NCBI RefSeq assembly: GCF_003574835.2
Contig: NZ_CP063196.1
Coordinates: forward strand, 3,038,001-3,102,000
DNA length: 64,000 bases
Direction: 5' to 3'
Source: Thermobifida halotolerans
Lineage (GTDB): Bacteria > Actinomycetota > Actinomycetes > Streptosporangiales > Streptosporangiaceae
The notes under the pieces are model-generated. The model worked only from the letters and a program-made list of their open reading frames with translations, was not told the DNA's origin and did not search any database. Each line of letters begins with the position of its first letter. Position 1 is the stretch's first letter. Shown here one piece after another: positions 47,770 through 56,612 of the stretch. Both the position numbers and the translations under genes were made by a program.

Positions 47770-48960
47770 GTGGGTAGACGTTGGTTGGTCCTGTGTCTTG
47801 CGGTCGTCGCGCAGATGGCGAGCCTGTCGGCGCTGTTCGGGGTGGCGTTCGTGCTCCCGGAACTGCGGCAGACGTACGGGATCACCATCACCCAGGCGGG
47901 CACCCTCGCCGGACTGCCCAGTCTCGGACTGCTGCTGACCCTGCTGGGCTGGGGCGTGGTCATCGACCGTTACGGTGAGCGTTTCACCATGACGGCGAGT
48001 CTGGCCCTCACCGCGCTCCTTCTCGCCCTGTTTCCGACGGTGGAGGGGCCGGTGGGCGTGGGGAGCCTGCTGTTCCTGGTGGGAGCCGCCGGTGGTCCGG
48101 TGAACGCGGCGGGCGGCCGACTGGTCATGGGCTGGTTCGCGGTGCGGGAACGCGGGTTGGCGATGGGGCTGCGCCAGACCGCCCAGCCCCTGGGCATGGG
48201 CCTGTCTGCGGCGTTGATGCCGATCCTGGCCCACCACCACGGTTTCGCGGCGGCGATGCTGCTGCCGGGGGTTCTCGCGGTGGCCGTGCTTCCGCTGGTG
48301 GTGCTCTTCGCGGTTCCTCCTCCGGACTCCGCCGCGTCGGGTTCCGCCGGGGCGGGGCGCTCTCCGGCCACCTCCTCTCCCTACCGGCACGCCGCGATCT
48401 GGCGGGTGCACGCGGTGAGCATGCTGCTGGGTGTTCCGCAGTTCACCGTGGTGACGTACGCGCTGGTGTACCTGGTGGAGCAGCACGGGTGGAGTGCGCC
48501 GACGGCGGGGGCGCTGATGGCGGCCGTGCAGATCCCCGGTGCGCTGGCCAGGATGGGGGCGGGGGTGTGGTCGGACCGGGCGGGCAGCCGCCTGGGACCG
48601 GTGCGGGTCGTCTCCGGATGCGGGGCGGTGACGCTGGTGCTGCTCGCCGCGGCGTCGTCGCTGTCGGAGGCGGCCGTGGTGCTGCTGGTCGTCGGCGCGG
48701 TGCTGACCATGAGCCACAACGGGCTGACCTTCACCGCGGTGGCGGAGACCGCGGGAATGGTGTGGGCGGGCCGGGCGATGGCGGCGCAGAACTCGCTGCA
48801 GGCGGTCAGTTCGACACTGACTCCCGTCCTGATGGGGGTGCTGATCGACTGGTTCGACTACCGTGCGGCCTTTGTCGCCGCAGCGGTGTTCGGGGCCGCC
48901 GCGATCGCTGTGATTCCCCGCACGCGACGGGTCGGCGCCCGTGCGGCGCGGCAGCCGTGA
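47770..48960 (+). CDS. MFS transporter
   Basis: A 396-residue permease with twelve hydrophobic segments. Loop 2-3 reads GWGVVIDRYGERF. It resembles CynX/NimT or sialic-acid-type major facilitators, with no firm substrate. The start is GTG at 47770. A TAGCCT (47758-47763) ends 6 nt before it and no Shine-Dalgarno is seen, so initiation is probably leaderless. Confidence 0.88.
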   Translation: MGRRWLVLCLAVVAQMASLSALFGVAFVLPELRQTYGITITQAGTLAGLPSLGLLLTLLGWGVVIDRYGERFTMTASLALTALLLALFPTVEGPVGVGSLLFLVGAAGGPVNAAGGRLVMGWFAVRERGLAMGLRQTAQPLGMGLSAALMPILAHHHGFAAAMLLPGVLAVAVLPLVVLFAVPPPDSAASGSAGAGRSPATSSPYRHAAIWRVHAVSMLLGVPQFTVVTYALVYLVEQHGWSAPTAGALMAAVQIPGALARMGAGVWSDRAGSRLGPVRVVSGCGAVTLVLLAAASSLSEAAVVLLVVGAVLTMSHNGLTFTAVAETAGMVWAGRAMAAQNSLQAVSSTLTPVLMGVLIDWFDYRAAFVAAAVFGAAAIAVIPRTRRVGARAARQP

Positions 48961-48970
48961 CGGTGCCGGA

Positions 48971-49017
48971 GGCGTCGCCGCGCCCGGACCACCGTCCAGG
49001 CCGCCGCGGGCGACGCC
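48971..49017. terminator. Terminator between MFS and globin genes
   Basis: A 9-bp perfect outer stem (48971-48979 with 49009-49017) around a GC-rich loop, between convergent genes. Moderate support. Confidence 0.55.
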
Positions 49018-49023
49018 GTACCG

Positions 49024-49515
49024 TCAGCTCAGGGAGATGCTGATCGTCTCGCCCTCGTCGTCGTCCCCCCGGGACCGGTCGGTGACGGTGACCACGCGGT
49101 TGACGGCCGGCGGCCGGGCGTCCTGGGGCACGTTCACCATGCTGTGGGCGGCGTGGACCAGGTACTCCCACAGCGGCTGCTCCAGGCGGGGCGGCAGGGC
49201 GAGATCGTCGACGGCCGCGCGCATGTGCGCCAGCCAGCGGTCGCGCTCCTCGGCTCCGATGCGGTACGGGAAGTGCCGCATGCGCAGTCTCGGGTGGCCG
49301 CGCCGCTCACTGTAGGTGTGGGGGCCGCCCCAGTACTGCATGAGGAACAGTCGCAGCCGCTCCTCGGCGGGCCCCAGGTCGGCCTCGGGATACATCGGAC
49401 GCAGGACGGGATCGGCCGCGACCCCCTCGTAGAAGCGGCGGACCAGGCGGGTGAACGTCTCCTCGCCCCCGACCGCCTCGAAGAAGGTCACTTGGTCATC
49501 GTGCTGGGAAGTCAT
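49024..49515 (-). CDS. Group II truncated hemoglobin (GlbO-like)
   Basis: A 163-residue truncated globin of the TrHbO group. The B10 region [10 protein letters not shown] has the conserved Tyr. MQYWGGP and the G8 Trp in [11 protein letters not shown] are present, and the proximal His is in WLAHMRAAV. It binds O2 or NO and probably protects against oxidative or nitrosative stress. The C-terminal ~25 residues are an acidic extension. The ATG at 49515 lacks a clear Shine-Dalgarno; a TACCCT at 49525-49530 lies 9 nt upstream. Confidence 0.9.
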   Translation of the reverse strand: MTSQHDDQVTFFEAVGGEETFTRLVRRFYEGVAADPVLRPMYPEADLGPAEERLRLFLMQYWGGPHTYSERRGHPRLRMRHFPYRIGAEERDRWLAHMRAAVDDLALPPRLEQPLWEYLVHAAHSMVNVPQDARPPAVNRVVTVTDRSRGDDDEGETISISLS

Positions 49516-49588
49516 AGCGCCTACAGGGTATGTGCTGTCGGCCCGTCCGCGCCCCGCGGCTGTCGGGGGCGGACCGGTCGGCGCGGGT

Positions 49589-49614
49589 CCCCGGGGCGGC
49601 GTGCCGCCCCGGGG
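49589..49614 (-). terminator. Terminator after ettA
   Basis: A 12-bp perfect inverted repeat (49589-49600 with 49603-49614), 11 bp past the ettA stop. Confidence 0.75.
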
Positions 49615-49624
49615 TGTGCCCCGG

Positions 49625-51289
49625 TCAGTTGCGGGTGAGCTTGCGGTGCGTGACGGCGTGCGGGCGGGCCGCCTCGGGGCCGAGGCGTTCGGTCTTGTTC
49701 TTCTCGTACAGTTCGAAGTTGCCCTCGAACCAGAACCAGTTGGACCCGCCCTCCCAGGCCAGGATGTGTGTGGCGACGCGGTCCAGGAACCAGCGGTCGT
49801 GGCTGGTGATCACGGCGCAGCCGGGGAAGTCCAGCAGCGCGTTCTCCAGCGACGCGAGGGTCTCGACGTCCAGGTCGTTGGTGGGCTCGTCCAGCAGCAG
49901 CAGGTTGCCGCCCTGCTTGAGGGTGAGGGCCAGGTTGACCCGGTTGCGCTCGCCGCCGGAGAGCACCCCGGCCATCTTCTGCTGGTCGGATCCCTTGAAT
50001 CCGAACGCGGCCACGTAGGCGCGGCTGGGGATCTCGACGTTGCCGACCCGGATGAAGCTCTCGCCGTCGGAGATGACCTCCCAGACGTTCCTGTTGTCGG
50101 CGATACGGCCGCGGTACTGGTCGACGTAGGAGATCTGGACGGTCTCTCCGATGGAGATCGAGCCGCTGTCGGGCTGCTCCTCCCCCACGATCATCTTGAA
50201 CAGGGTGGTCTTGCCGACACCGTTGGGGCCGATGACACCGACGATGCCGTTGGGAGGCAGCGAGAAGGTGAGGTCCTCGATCAGCAGACGGTCGCCGAAG
50301 CCCTTGGTGAGGTTCTTCACCTCGACCACGGTGCTGCCCAGGCGCGGCCCCGGCGGGATCTGGATCTCCTCGAAGTCGAGCTTGCGGGTCTTGGCGGCCT
50401 CTGTGGCCATCTCCTCGTAGCGCTGCAGACGGGCCTTGCTCTTGGACTGCCGGGCCTTGGGGTTGGAGCGGACCCACTCCAACTCCTCCTGGAGGCGCTT
50501 CTTGCGCTTGGCGTCCTTGGCTCCCTCGACTTTGAGCCGGTCGGCCTTGGTCTGCAGGTAGGTGGTGTAGTTGCCCTCGTAGGGGTAGAGCCGACCGCGG
50601 TCGATCTCCAGAATCCAGGTGGCGACGTTGTCCAGGAAGTAGCGGTCGTGGGTGATCGCGATGACCGTCCCCGAGTACTTCTCCAGGTGCTGCTCCAGCC
50701 ACTGGACGCTCTCGGCGTCCAGGTGGTTGGTGGGCTCGTCCAGCAGCAGCAGGTCGGGCTGCTCCAGCAGCAGCTTGCACAGCGCGACGCGGCGCTTCTC
50801 ACCGCCGGAGAGCAGCGAGATCTCGGCGTCGGCGGGCGGGCAGCGCAGCGCGTCCATCGCCTGGGCGAGCTGGCTGTCCAGGTCCCAGGCGTTGCGGTGG
50901 TCGAGGGCGTCCTGCAGCTTGCCCATCTCTTCGAGGAGTTCGTCGGAGTAGTCCGTGGCCATCTTCTCGGCGATCTCGTTGAAGCGGTCGAGCATCGCCT
51001 TGGTCTCCGCGACACCGTCCTGGACGTTCTCCAGGACCGTCTTGGCGGGGTCGAGGTGCGGCTCCTGGGCGAGCAGACCGACGGTGTAGCCGGGCATGAG
51101 ACGCGCCTCGCCGTTGGACGGCTGCTCGATGCCGGCCATCAGCTTCAGCAGCGTGGACTTGCCCGCGCCGTTGGGTCCCACGACGCCGATCTTGGCACCG
51201 GGAAGGAAGGAGCCCGAGACGTCGTCCAGGACAACCTTGTCACCGTGCGCTTTACGCACGTTTCGCATCGTGTAGATGTACTCCGCCAT
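49625..51289 (-). CDS. ettA: Energy-dependent translational throttle protein EttA (ABC-F)
   Basis: A 554-residue ABC-F ATPase without membrane domains, acting at the ribosomal E site. The first NBD has GPNGAGKST and [11 protein letters not shown], the second GPNGVGKTT and [11 protein letters not shown]. The two are joined by a basic linker around 255-290 ([18 protein letters not shown]). The second Walker B regions read LLLLDEPTN. Length matches E. coli EttA (555). The ATG at 51289 (MAEYIYTM) is preferred over the open frame to 51337. Confidence 0.96.
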   Translation of the reverse strand: MAEYIYTMRNVRKAHGDKVVLDDVSGSFLPGAKIGVVGPNGAGKSTLLKLMAGIEQPSNGEARLMPGYTVGLLAQEPHLDPAKTVLENVQDGVAETKAMLDRFNEIAEKMATDYSDELLEEMGKLQDALDHRNAWDLDSQLAQAMDALRCPPADAEISLLSGGEKRRVALCKLLLEQPDLLLLDEPTNHLDAESVQWLEQHLEKYSGTVIAITHDRYFLDNVATWILEIDRGRLYPYEGNYTTYLQTKADRLKVEGAKDAKRKKRLQEELEWVRSNPKARQSKSKARLQRYEEMATEAAKTRKLDFEEIQIPPGPRLGSTVVEVKNLTKGFGDRLLIEDLTFSLPPNGIVGVIGPNGVGKTTLFKMIVGEEQPDSGSISIGETVQISYVDQYRGRIADNRNVWEVISDGESFIRVGNVEIPSRAYVAAFGFKGSDQQKMAGVLSGGERNRVNLALTLKQGGNLLLLDEPTNDLDVETLASLENALLDFPGCAVITSHDRWFLDRVATHILAWEGGSNWFWFEGNFELYEKNKTERLGPEAARPHAVTHRKLTRN

Positions 51290-51344
51290 GTCTTCCAGCC
51301 TAGGGTGTTCGGTCCCCTGCACCGGCCAACTCCGCACCGGCCGG

Positions 51345-52406
51345 CTATCCGGCCTCGGTGCCGTCGGCGACGGGGGCCTGTTCGGCGAGCCACTCGGGGG
51401 TGAACCCGTCCCAGTCGCGCGGGGAGAGGCCGGAGTGCACCGCCCTGCGGACGAGTCCGGCCATGGAGTAGTCCGGCTCGGCCGCCACGGCCCGGTCCAG
51501 TGCCGCGTCGGCCAGGACCGGGTCGTCGTTCTGCCACGCGGCGAACGCGAGCAGCGAGGCGGGCGCCGCGGCGTAGGCGGTGTCCACCCGGCGCAGCACG
51601 TGCGACCACAGGCTGATGTGCGCGGCGATGCGGGACCGGTCGATGTGCGCCCACGCCTCGTCCCGGGTGCGCAGGTCGACGAGCAGCACCCCCAGCCAGG
51701 CCACGGTTGCGGGGGCGGGCGGCGGCTCGCCGTTCAGCGCGGCGGCCACCACGGTCCGCACCGTGCGGATTCCCTCGGCGGTGAGGGAGGCCCGCCCGGT
51801 GGGGCCGGACTCCCCCCACAACCGGGCGCAGCGCTGCTCGGCGTCGCGGGTGGCCCGGTCCATCGTCTCGCGTTCGGCGCCGGTGACGGGGTCGGTGAGG
51901 GAGAGGATTTCGGCGCGGTCGGCGCGGACGCGCACTCCCGCCGCGACCGCCGTGGCGGGAATGGTGGAGTGGTGGATGTCATAGGGGACCCCTTCGGGGT
52001 CGCAGCGGTCGGTGCCGGCGCACTCGTAGGACCAGTAGCGGTCCTTCGTCACACGGAGCGCTTCCGCGACGGTGACGCCGAGGCTCCTCAGGCGGGTCCG
52101 GGCGGCCAGGAGGCAGGGGGTGACGAGTTCGTCGGCGCCGTAGGCGATGAGGATCGCGCTCCGGCAGCTCCGGGTGGTGAAGGGGACGCACAGGCGTCCG
52201 GCGAGGCCGGAGGGGTCGTCGACGGCTCCGGTGAGCGGCCCGCATCCGGATGCGAAGTCGACGGAGCCCTCGTGGCCGTCGGTTCCCAGCGCGATGACGC
52301 AGTTCTCCGGGTGGAAGCCGACCAGGTAGGGCACTGCCGCGATGAGGTCGACGGGGGTCTTGACGGAGAGCCGGACGGGGAACCGGAAGATCTCTTCTGT
52401 ATCCAT
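51345..52406 (-). CDS. DUF4192 family protein
   Basis: A 353-residue protein of DUF4192, a family found in actinobacteria. The opening SVKTPVDLIAAVPYLVGFHPENCVIAL is characteristic; RDRYWSYEC-like KDRYWSYECAGTDRC follows. Function is unknown. ATG 52406 with GAGTGGGGGC just upstream. It lies between a diguanylate cyclase and ettA on the same strand. Confidence 0.87.
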   Translation of the reverse strand: MDTEEIFRFPVRLSVKTPVDLIAAVPYLVGFHPENCVIALGTDGHEGSVDFASGCGPLTGAVDDPSGLAGRLCVPFTTRSCRSAILIAYGADELVTPCLLAARTRLRSLGVTVAEALRVTKDRYWSYECAGTDRCDPEGVPYDIHHSTIPATAVAAGVRVRADRAEILSLTDPVTGAERETMDRATRDAEQRCARLWGESGPTGRASLTAEGIRTVRTVVAAALNGEPPPAPATVAWLGVLLVDLRTRDEAWAHIDRSRIAAHISLWSHVLRRVDTAYAAAPASLLAFAAWQNDDPVLADAALDRAVAAEPDYSMAGLVRRAVHSGLSPRDWDGFTPEWLAEQAPVADGTEAG

Positions 52407-52470
52407 GCCCCCACTCTCCGCCGCCGCTCACACGCCGCCGCAAGCCGAGTCGGCGGCCTGTGGACGGCGG

Positions 52471-53817
52471 TCAGCCGCCGCGGGTGTCGGCGGGCGGATC
52501 GCCGGCGGACCGGACGGTGGCGCCCACCGACTTGGCCACCGGCAGGCACACGCGGTCGCGCCCGGAGTCCTTGGCCCGGTAGAGCGCGAGGTCGGCGGCT
52601 GCCATGAGTTCCAGCAGGTCGCGTCCGTGCACCCGGAGCAGGGCCACCCCGATGGAGACGGTGACGGTCACCGTGGTGTCGTTGACCGGCAGCGCCATAC
52701 GGCTCACCCGGGTGCGTAGCCGCTCGGCGGCCCGGCAGGCCTCGGCCATGTCCGCCCCGGGCAGCAGGACCACGAACTCCTCCCCGCCGAAGCGGCCGAT
52801 CACGTCGTACTGGCGGAGTTGGTGGCTGAGCGTGGTGGCGACGCCGAGTAGCACCTGGTCGCCGAACAGGTGCCCGTGGGTGTCGTTGACCTTCTTGAAG
52901 TGGTCGATGTCGACGATCAGGACCGCCAGGGGGCACCCGGTGCGCAGGGCCCGCGCCAGTTCGGTCTTGGCCACCCGTTCCCAGGCGACCGCGTTGAGCA
53001 GCCCGGTCTTGGGGTCGGTGCGCGCCGCGGTCTGCAGTTGCTGGAAGAGCAGGCTGCGCTGGAGCAGCAGTACCGGAGGCAGCACGACCAGCAGGAGGAG
53101 GAGTGACAGCGCGCACAGGACGGCCACGATCAGTCCCACGCACACCTCGACCGCGTCCAGCAGCAGCGACTCCGAATCCCACACCGTGGTGCGGCGGGGC
53201 TCCTCGGGAACGCTGAGCCGGATCGCTCCGGCGATGAGGACGGTGTTGCAGAGGGTGAACAGCACGGCGCACAGCACGGCGGCCCCGATTCCCTCACCGG
53301 TGACCAGCGCGCTGCCCTCGGCCGAGCCCGAGACCCCGCCGAGCAGGACCACCGGCCCGGGGACGAGGGCGTGGAACACCGACGAGGCGGAGAAACCGGC
53401 GAGCGCGACCACGGCCGCGCTGAACACGCGTCGGAACATGACGGCGCGCTGGATCCGGTACTGCATCAGCACGTAGAGCGGTATCGGCGTGATGAGGGAG
53501 TACAGGGGCGGCAGGAGCAGCAGGACCGGAATCCACCAGGCGCCCAGCAGGTCGCGGACCATCCCCTGGGGCATGCCCAGGCGGCGCATGGCCTCGACGC
53601 AGACCGCTCCCGAGAGGACGAGGGCCGCGGCCGTGAGCGCCTCCTCCGCGCGTGGGACGGTGGTGTACAACCCGACCACGGCCAGCAGCACGTCGACGAC
53701 GACGAGCCCCACCACGAACCCCACCACGGCGCGCGGCTGGGCGAAGAGCGCCCACTCCCCGGGGCGGAGCAGCACTCGGCGGTGGCGGTCGGTCATCGGA
53801 TGCCGGGTGAGTGTCAT
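52471..53817 (-). CDS. Membrane diguanylate cyclase (GGDEF domain)
   Basis: A 448-residue protein. The N-terminal ~260 residues contain about seven hydrophobic helices, probably a sensor domain. The C-terminal GGDEF domain (about 275-430) has DHFKKVNDTHGH and the active-site RFGGEEF, an intact GG[DE]EF motif for c-di-GMP synthesis. No RxxD inhibitory site is obvious. No EAL domain is attached. c-di-GMP controls development in related actinobacteria. ATG 53817 is chosen with GAGGGGG 6 nt upstream; the frame is open to 53979. Confidence 0.9.
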   Translation of the reverse strand: MTLTRHPMTDRHRRVLLRPGEWALFAQPRAVVGFVVGLVVVDVLLAVVGLYTTVPRAEEALTAAALVLSGAVCVEAMRRLGMPQGMVRDLLGAWWIPVLLLLPPLYSLITPIPLYVLMQYRIQRAVMFRRVFSAAVVALAGFSASSVFHALVPGPVVLLGGVSGSAEGSALVTGEGIGAAVLCAVLFTLCNTVLIAGAIRLSVPEEPRRTTVWDSESLLLDAVEVCVGLIVAVLCALSLLLLLVVLPPVLLLQRSLLFQQLQTAARTDPKTGLLNAVAWERVAKTELARALRTGCPLAVLIVDIDHFKKVNDTHGHLFGDQVLLGVATTLSHQLRQYDVIGRFGGEEFVVLLPGADMAEACRAAERLRTRVSRMALPVNDTTVTVTVSIGVALLRVHGRDLLELMAAADLALYRAKDSGRDRVCLPVAKSVGATVRSAGDPPADTRGG

Positions 53818-54440
53818 TGGGGCCCCCTCGCTGTCGGTCGACCCGATACGGCGGGCCCACCGGCTCCGCCGCCGCCCGGTCCTGGCCTCCGTCTCCCCCT
53901 CGGAAACGGAGCACCAACGGAAGACTACTTTAGGTAATATTCTAATTGCCAATCGTGAGAGCCGCTGGAAAACAAGCACATTGGAAGGCGCCCCCCCGGC
54001 ATGTGGGGCGAGTCACCCGGAGAACGCCGGAGCCCCCGCCCCGGGAGTCTTGTGGCCCCGCCCTCGGGGGAAGGGCGGGAAGCGGTGCGGGAGAGGCCCG
54101 CCGAAGGGGGCTGGCGACGGAGTGGTGAGGCGCCCCCGGCACCGACCCACCCGCGCCCCCGCCGACGGAGAAGCCAGGGGGGCACCGGCCACCACAGCGC
54201 CCCGGCCCCGCGGTTGGGGACCATCTGCGCAGCGCGGGAGGGTGGAGGTGCGGGCGGGGTCGGGTGCCGCGCGCGCCGCCCGACCCCGCCAGCCCCCTCC
54301 GGCGCGGCACCCCCGAAACGTCCCTCCCCCGGAGGGCCGGCGGTCCACGACTCCCTCACGCCCCTGCCGCCGTACACGCGACGGCGCCGGCCGGGAGGAG
54401 GTCTCCCGTCCGGCGCCGTCGTGTCGCCGCTCGGCGGCGG
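53818..54440. other. Region between GGDEF and dynamin-like genes
   Basis: 623 bp without a supported gene. A short AT-rich patch at 53925-53960 (TAATAT, AATTGCC) is probably the cyclase promoter. The next 400 bp are extremely C/G-rich with a 12-bp hairpin (54253-54264 with 54279-54290) and repeated GGCGCCCCCGGCA-like blocks. A small RNA is possible. Confidence 0.45.
54379..54421 (-). terminator. Terminator after the YfjP-like GTPase gene
   Basis: An 18-bp stem with one mismatch (54379-54396 with 54404-54421, 7-nt loop), 20 bp past the stop. Confidence 0.8.
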
Positions 54441-56612
54441 TCAACTCCGTCCTGCGGGCCGCACCTCGTGCAGCGCCTGGCAGTACCGTTCGTAGTTGCT
54501 GATCTCGGCCTCGATCGGCGCCACGACCCGCTCGACCGCGATCCGCTTGACCTGCTCGGTTCCGTGCGTCTCGACACGCTCACGGCGACGGGCCGCCTCG
54601 ACCGTGACGAGGTTGCGGCAGCCCACCCCGGTCAGCCATCCCAGCAGCAGGGCCCCGATGGTCACCGCGGCGGCCAGGACCAGCAGCGCCGGTTCGGTGA
54701 GTCCGCCGCCGATCCAGCCGACCAGCAGCGCCCCGAGCCACACCAGTCCCCCTCCGGCGAGCGCCACCAGCAGGTACTGCACGACCCGCACCGCCTGCCA
54801 CCAGGAGGGGGAGACGCTCTCGTCCGGCACCGTGCTCGCGATGGCCGCGCCCAACTCGTCGGGCAGCGTCTCCAGGTTCGTCCGCCCCGCCTCGCGCACC
54901 CGCTGCGGCCACGGATCCGGCAGGGAATCCGCCGCGGCGGACGCCGCCGCGGCGATCGCGGTGTCGATCTCGGCCCGCTGCGCTCCCACCGGTCCGGTGC
55001 TCGCCTGCACGTCGTCCGAGGTGAGGAACCCCAACTGGGCCGCGCGCAGCGGATCGCGGCGCAGCCGTCTCGCCCACCGGACCAGCGGCCATCCCACAGC
55101 GCGGGCGCCGCGACGCTCGTGCACGCTCTCGACCGCGTCCGCGATCGCCTCGACCCCGCTGGCCTCGGCCAGCCGGTCCACCAGCGCGGCCCGGGCCGGT
55201 GGGGGCAGTTCCGCGGTGGCGCCCGCGACCCCGTAGGTCTCGAAGTCCCCGACGACCTGCTCCAGGTCGGCGACGAGCCGGTCGATGGCGGCGCGGCGCT
55301 CGGCGACGGTCTCCACGAGCAGTTGGCGCAGCTCGCGCAGCCCCTCCCCGGTGACCACCGAGGTGGTCAGCACCCGCGGCTGGACCCCCGACTCGGTCTC
55401 CAGCAGCCGCCGCAGGTCGGTCAGGAGTTCCTCGACCTCGTCGGGGTCGATCCGGTCGATCTGGTTGAGCACCGCCACCATCACCGCTCCGTGCCCGGCC
55501 ATCTCGGCCAGGTAGCGGTGGTGCACGGCGGCGTCGGCGTACTTCTGCGGGTCCAGGACCCAGATCAGCAGGTCGGCGGTCCTGATGAGATGGTCGGACT
55601 CCGCGGTCTGCGCGGCTCGCACGGAGTCGTGGTCGGGCAGGTCCAGCAGGATGAGCCCGGTGAGGTCGGAGTCGCCCCTGTCGAGTTCGCTGACCCGGGC
55701 GTGCCGGTAGCGGGGCGGCACCCCCAGCCAGCCGAGCAGGTTGTCGGCGCCCTCGAGGCCCCACACGCAGGCGTGCGCGGCGGTGGTGGTCGGCCGGGTG
55801 ATGCCCACCCGCGACAGCTCCAGCCCGCACAGCGCGTTGAACAGCGAGGACTTTCCGCTTCCGGTGCCACCGGCCAGCGCGATCACGGTGTGGTCGGCGG
55901 ACAGCCGCAGCCGCGCCCCGGCGTGCTGGAGCAGCCCCCGGGCGCGTTCGACGAGTCCGGGGTCGAAGTGGCCGCGCCCCAGCTCGACGAGGACGGCCAG
56001 GGCGTCGAGCCGGGAGATCAGCTCCGCGCGGGTGGTGGCCGGCATCGGCTGCCAGATCTCGCGGCGGGCGGGCCGGTACTCCTCTTCCTCCTCCGCGTCG
56101 TCGGCGGAGGGCTCCCAGTCGGGCTGCGGGGCCGGTGCCTGCGTCCGGTCGGGGACCGTGGGCACGGGGCCGGTGCGCCGCCCGGCGATCGTGTCGTCCT
56201 CGTCGACCGCTCCGGCGAGACTGCCGACCCAGCCCGCGAGGTTGTCCGGGTCGTCGGGGTCGGGACGGCCGCCCTCCTCGACGTCGGCGGCGTCCACCGC
56301 CACGATGGGCGCGCCCCGACGTGGCGCGGTGTGTTCGTCCTGGACGGCGGGGTCCGTTCCGTCCTCCGGCTCGGCGGGCTCGGGGCGCCTGGCGGCGGGG
56401 GCTTCGGGCACCCGGTACCGGAAGGCCGGACGGGGGCCGCTGTCGGAGTCGGCGGGAGGCGGTGTCCGCTCGGATTCACCTCCCTGCTCGGAGTGGTCCG
56501 CCGCCGGTTCGGCTCCGCTCGGGGACGGGTGCTCGCTCCTCGGGGGGCCGGTTTCGAAGTCCGCCATGTCAGGCTCCTGCTCGGTGCGAGCGGAGTTGGG
56601 AGATGTCGTCAT
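54441..56612 (-). CDS. Membrane-anchored dynamin-like GTPase (DynB/YfjP-like)
   Basis: A 723-residue protein. Residues 1-190 are acidic and Pro-rich, probably disordered. The GTPase domain starts with P-loop GGTGSGKSSLFN near 247, a switch region ITRPTTTAA, the G3-like LLDLPDHD and the G4-like LNQIDRID. A pair of transmembrane helices lies near 610-670 (QYLLVALAGGGLVWLGALLV and AAAVTIGALLLGW), followed by a helical C-terminus. The ATG at 56612 overlaps the stop of the upstream dynamin-like gene (ATGA). In Streptomyces an adjacent pair, DynA and DynB, acts in sporulation septation; this is the likely counterpart. Confidence 0.85.
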   Translation of the reverse strand: MTTSPNSARTEQEPDMADFETGPPRSEHPSPSGAEPAADHSEQGGESERTPPPADSDSGPRPAFRYRVPEAPAARRPEPAEPEDGTDPAVQDEHTAPRRGAPIVAVDAADVEEGGRPDPDDPDNLAGWVGSLAGAVDEDDTIAGRRTGPVPTVPDRTQAPAPQPDWEPSADDAEEEEEYRPARREIWQPMPATTRAELISRLDALAVLVELGRGHFDPGLVERARGLLQHAGARLRLSADHTVIALAGGTGSGKSSLFNALCGLELSRVGITRPTTTAAHACVWGLEGADNLLGWLGVPPRYRHARVSELDRGDSDLTGLILLDLPDHDSVRAAQTAESDHLIRTADLLIWVLDPQKYADAAVHHRYLAEMAGHGAVMVAVLNQIDRIDPDEVEELLTDLRRLLETESGVQPRVLTTSVVTGEGLRELRQLLVETVAERRAAIDRLVADLEQVVGDFETYGVAGATAELPPPARAALVDRLAEASGVEAIADAVESVHERRGARAVGWPLVRWARRLRRDPLRAAQLGFLTSDDVQASTGPVGAQRAEIDTAIAAAASAAADSLPDPWPQRVREAGRTNLETLPDELGAAIASTVPDESVSPSWWQAVRVVQYLLVALAGGGLVWLGALLVGWIGGGLTEPALLVLAAAVTIGALLLGWLTGVGCRNLVTVEAARRRERVETHGTEQVKRIAVERVVAPIEAEISNYERYCQALHEVRPAGRS

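Noticed and set aside
45016-48717. 1233-codon open frame antisense to the prolyl oligopeptidase, thioesterase and MFS genes
   Set aside because: High-GC codon bias leaves long mirror frames open. The translation is Arg/Gly/His-rich with no domains, and the opposite strand has three clear genes.
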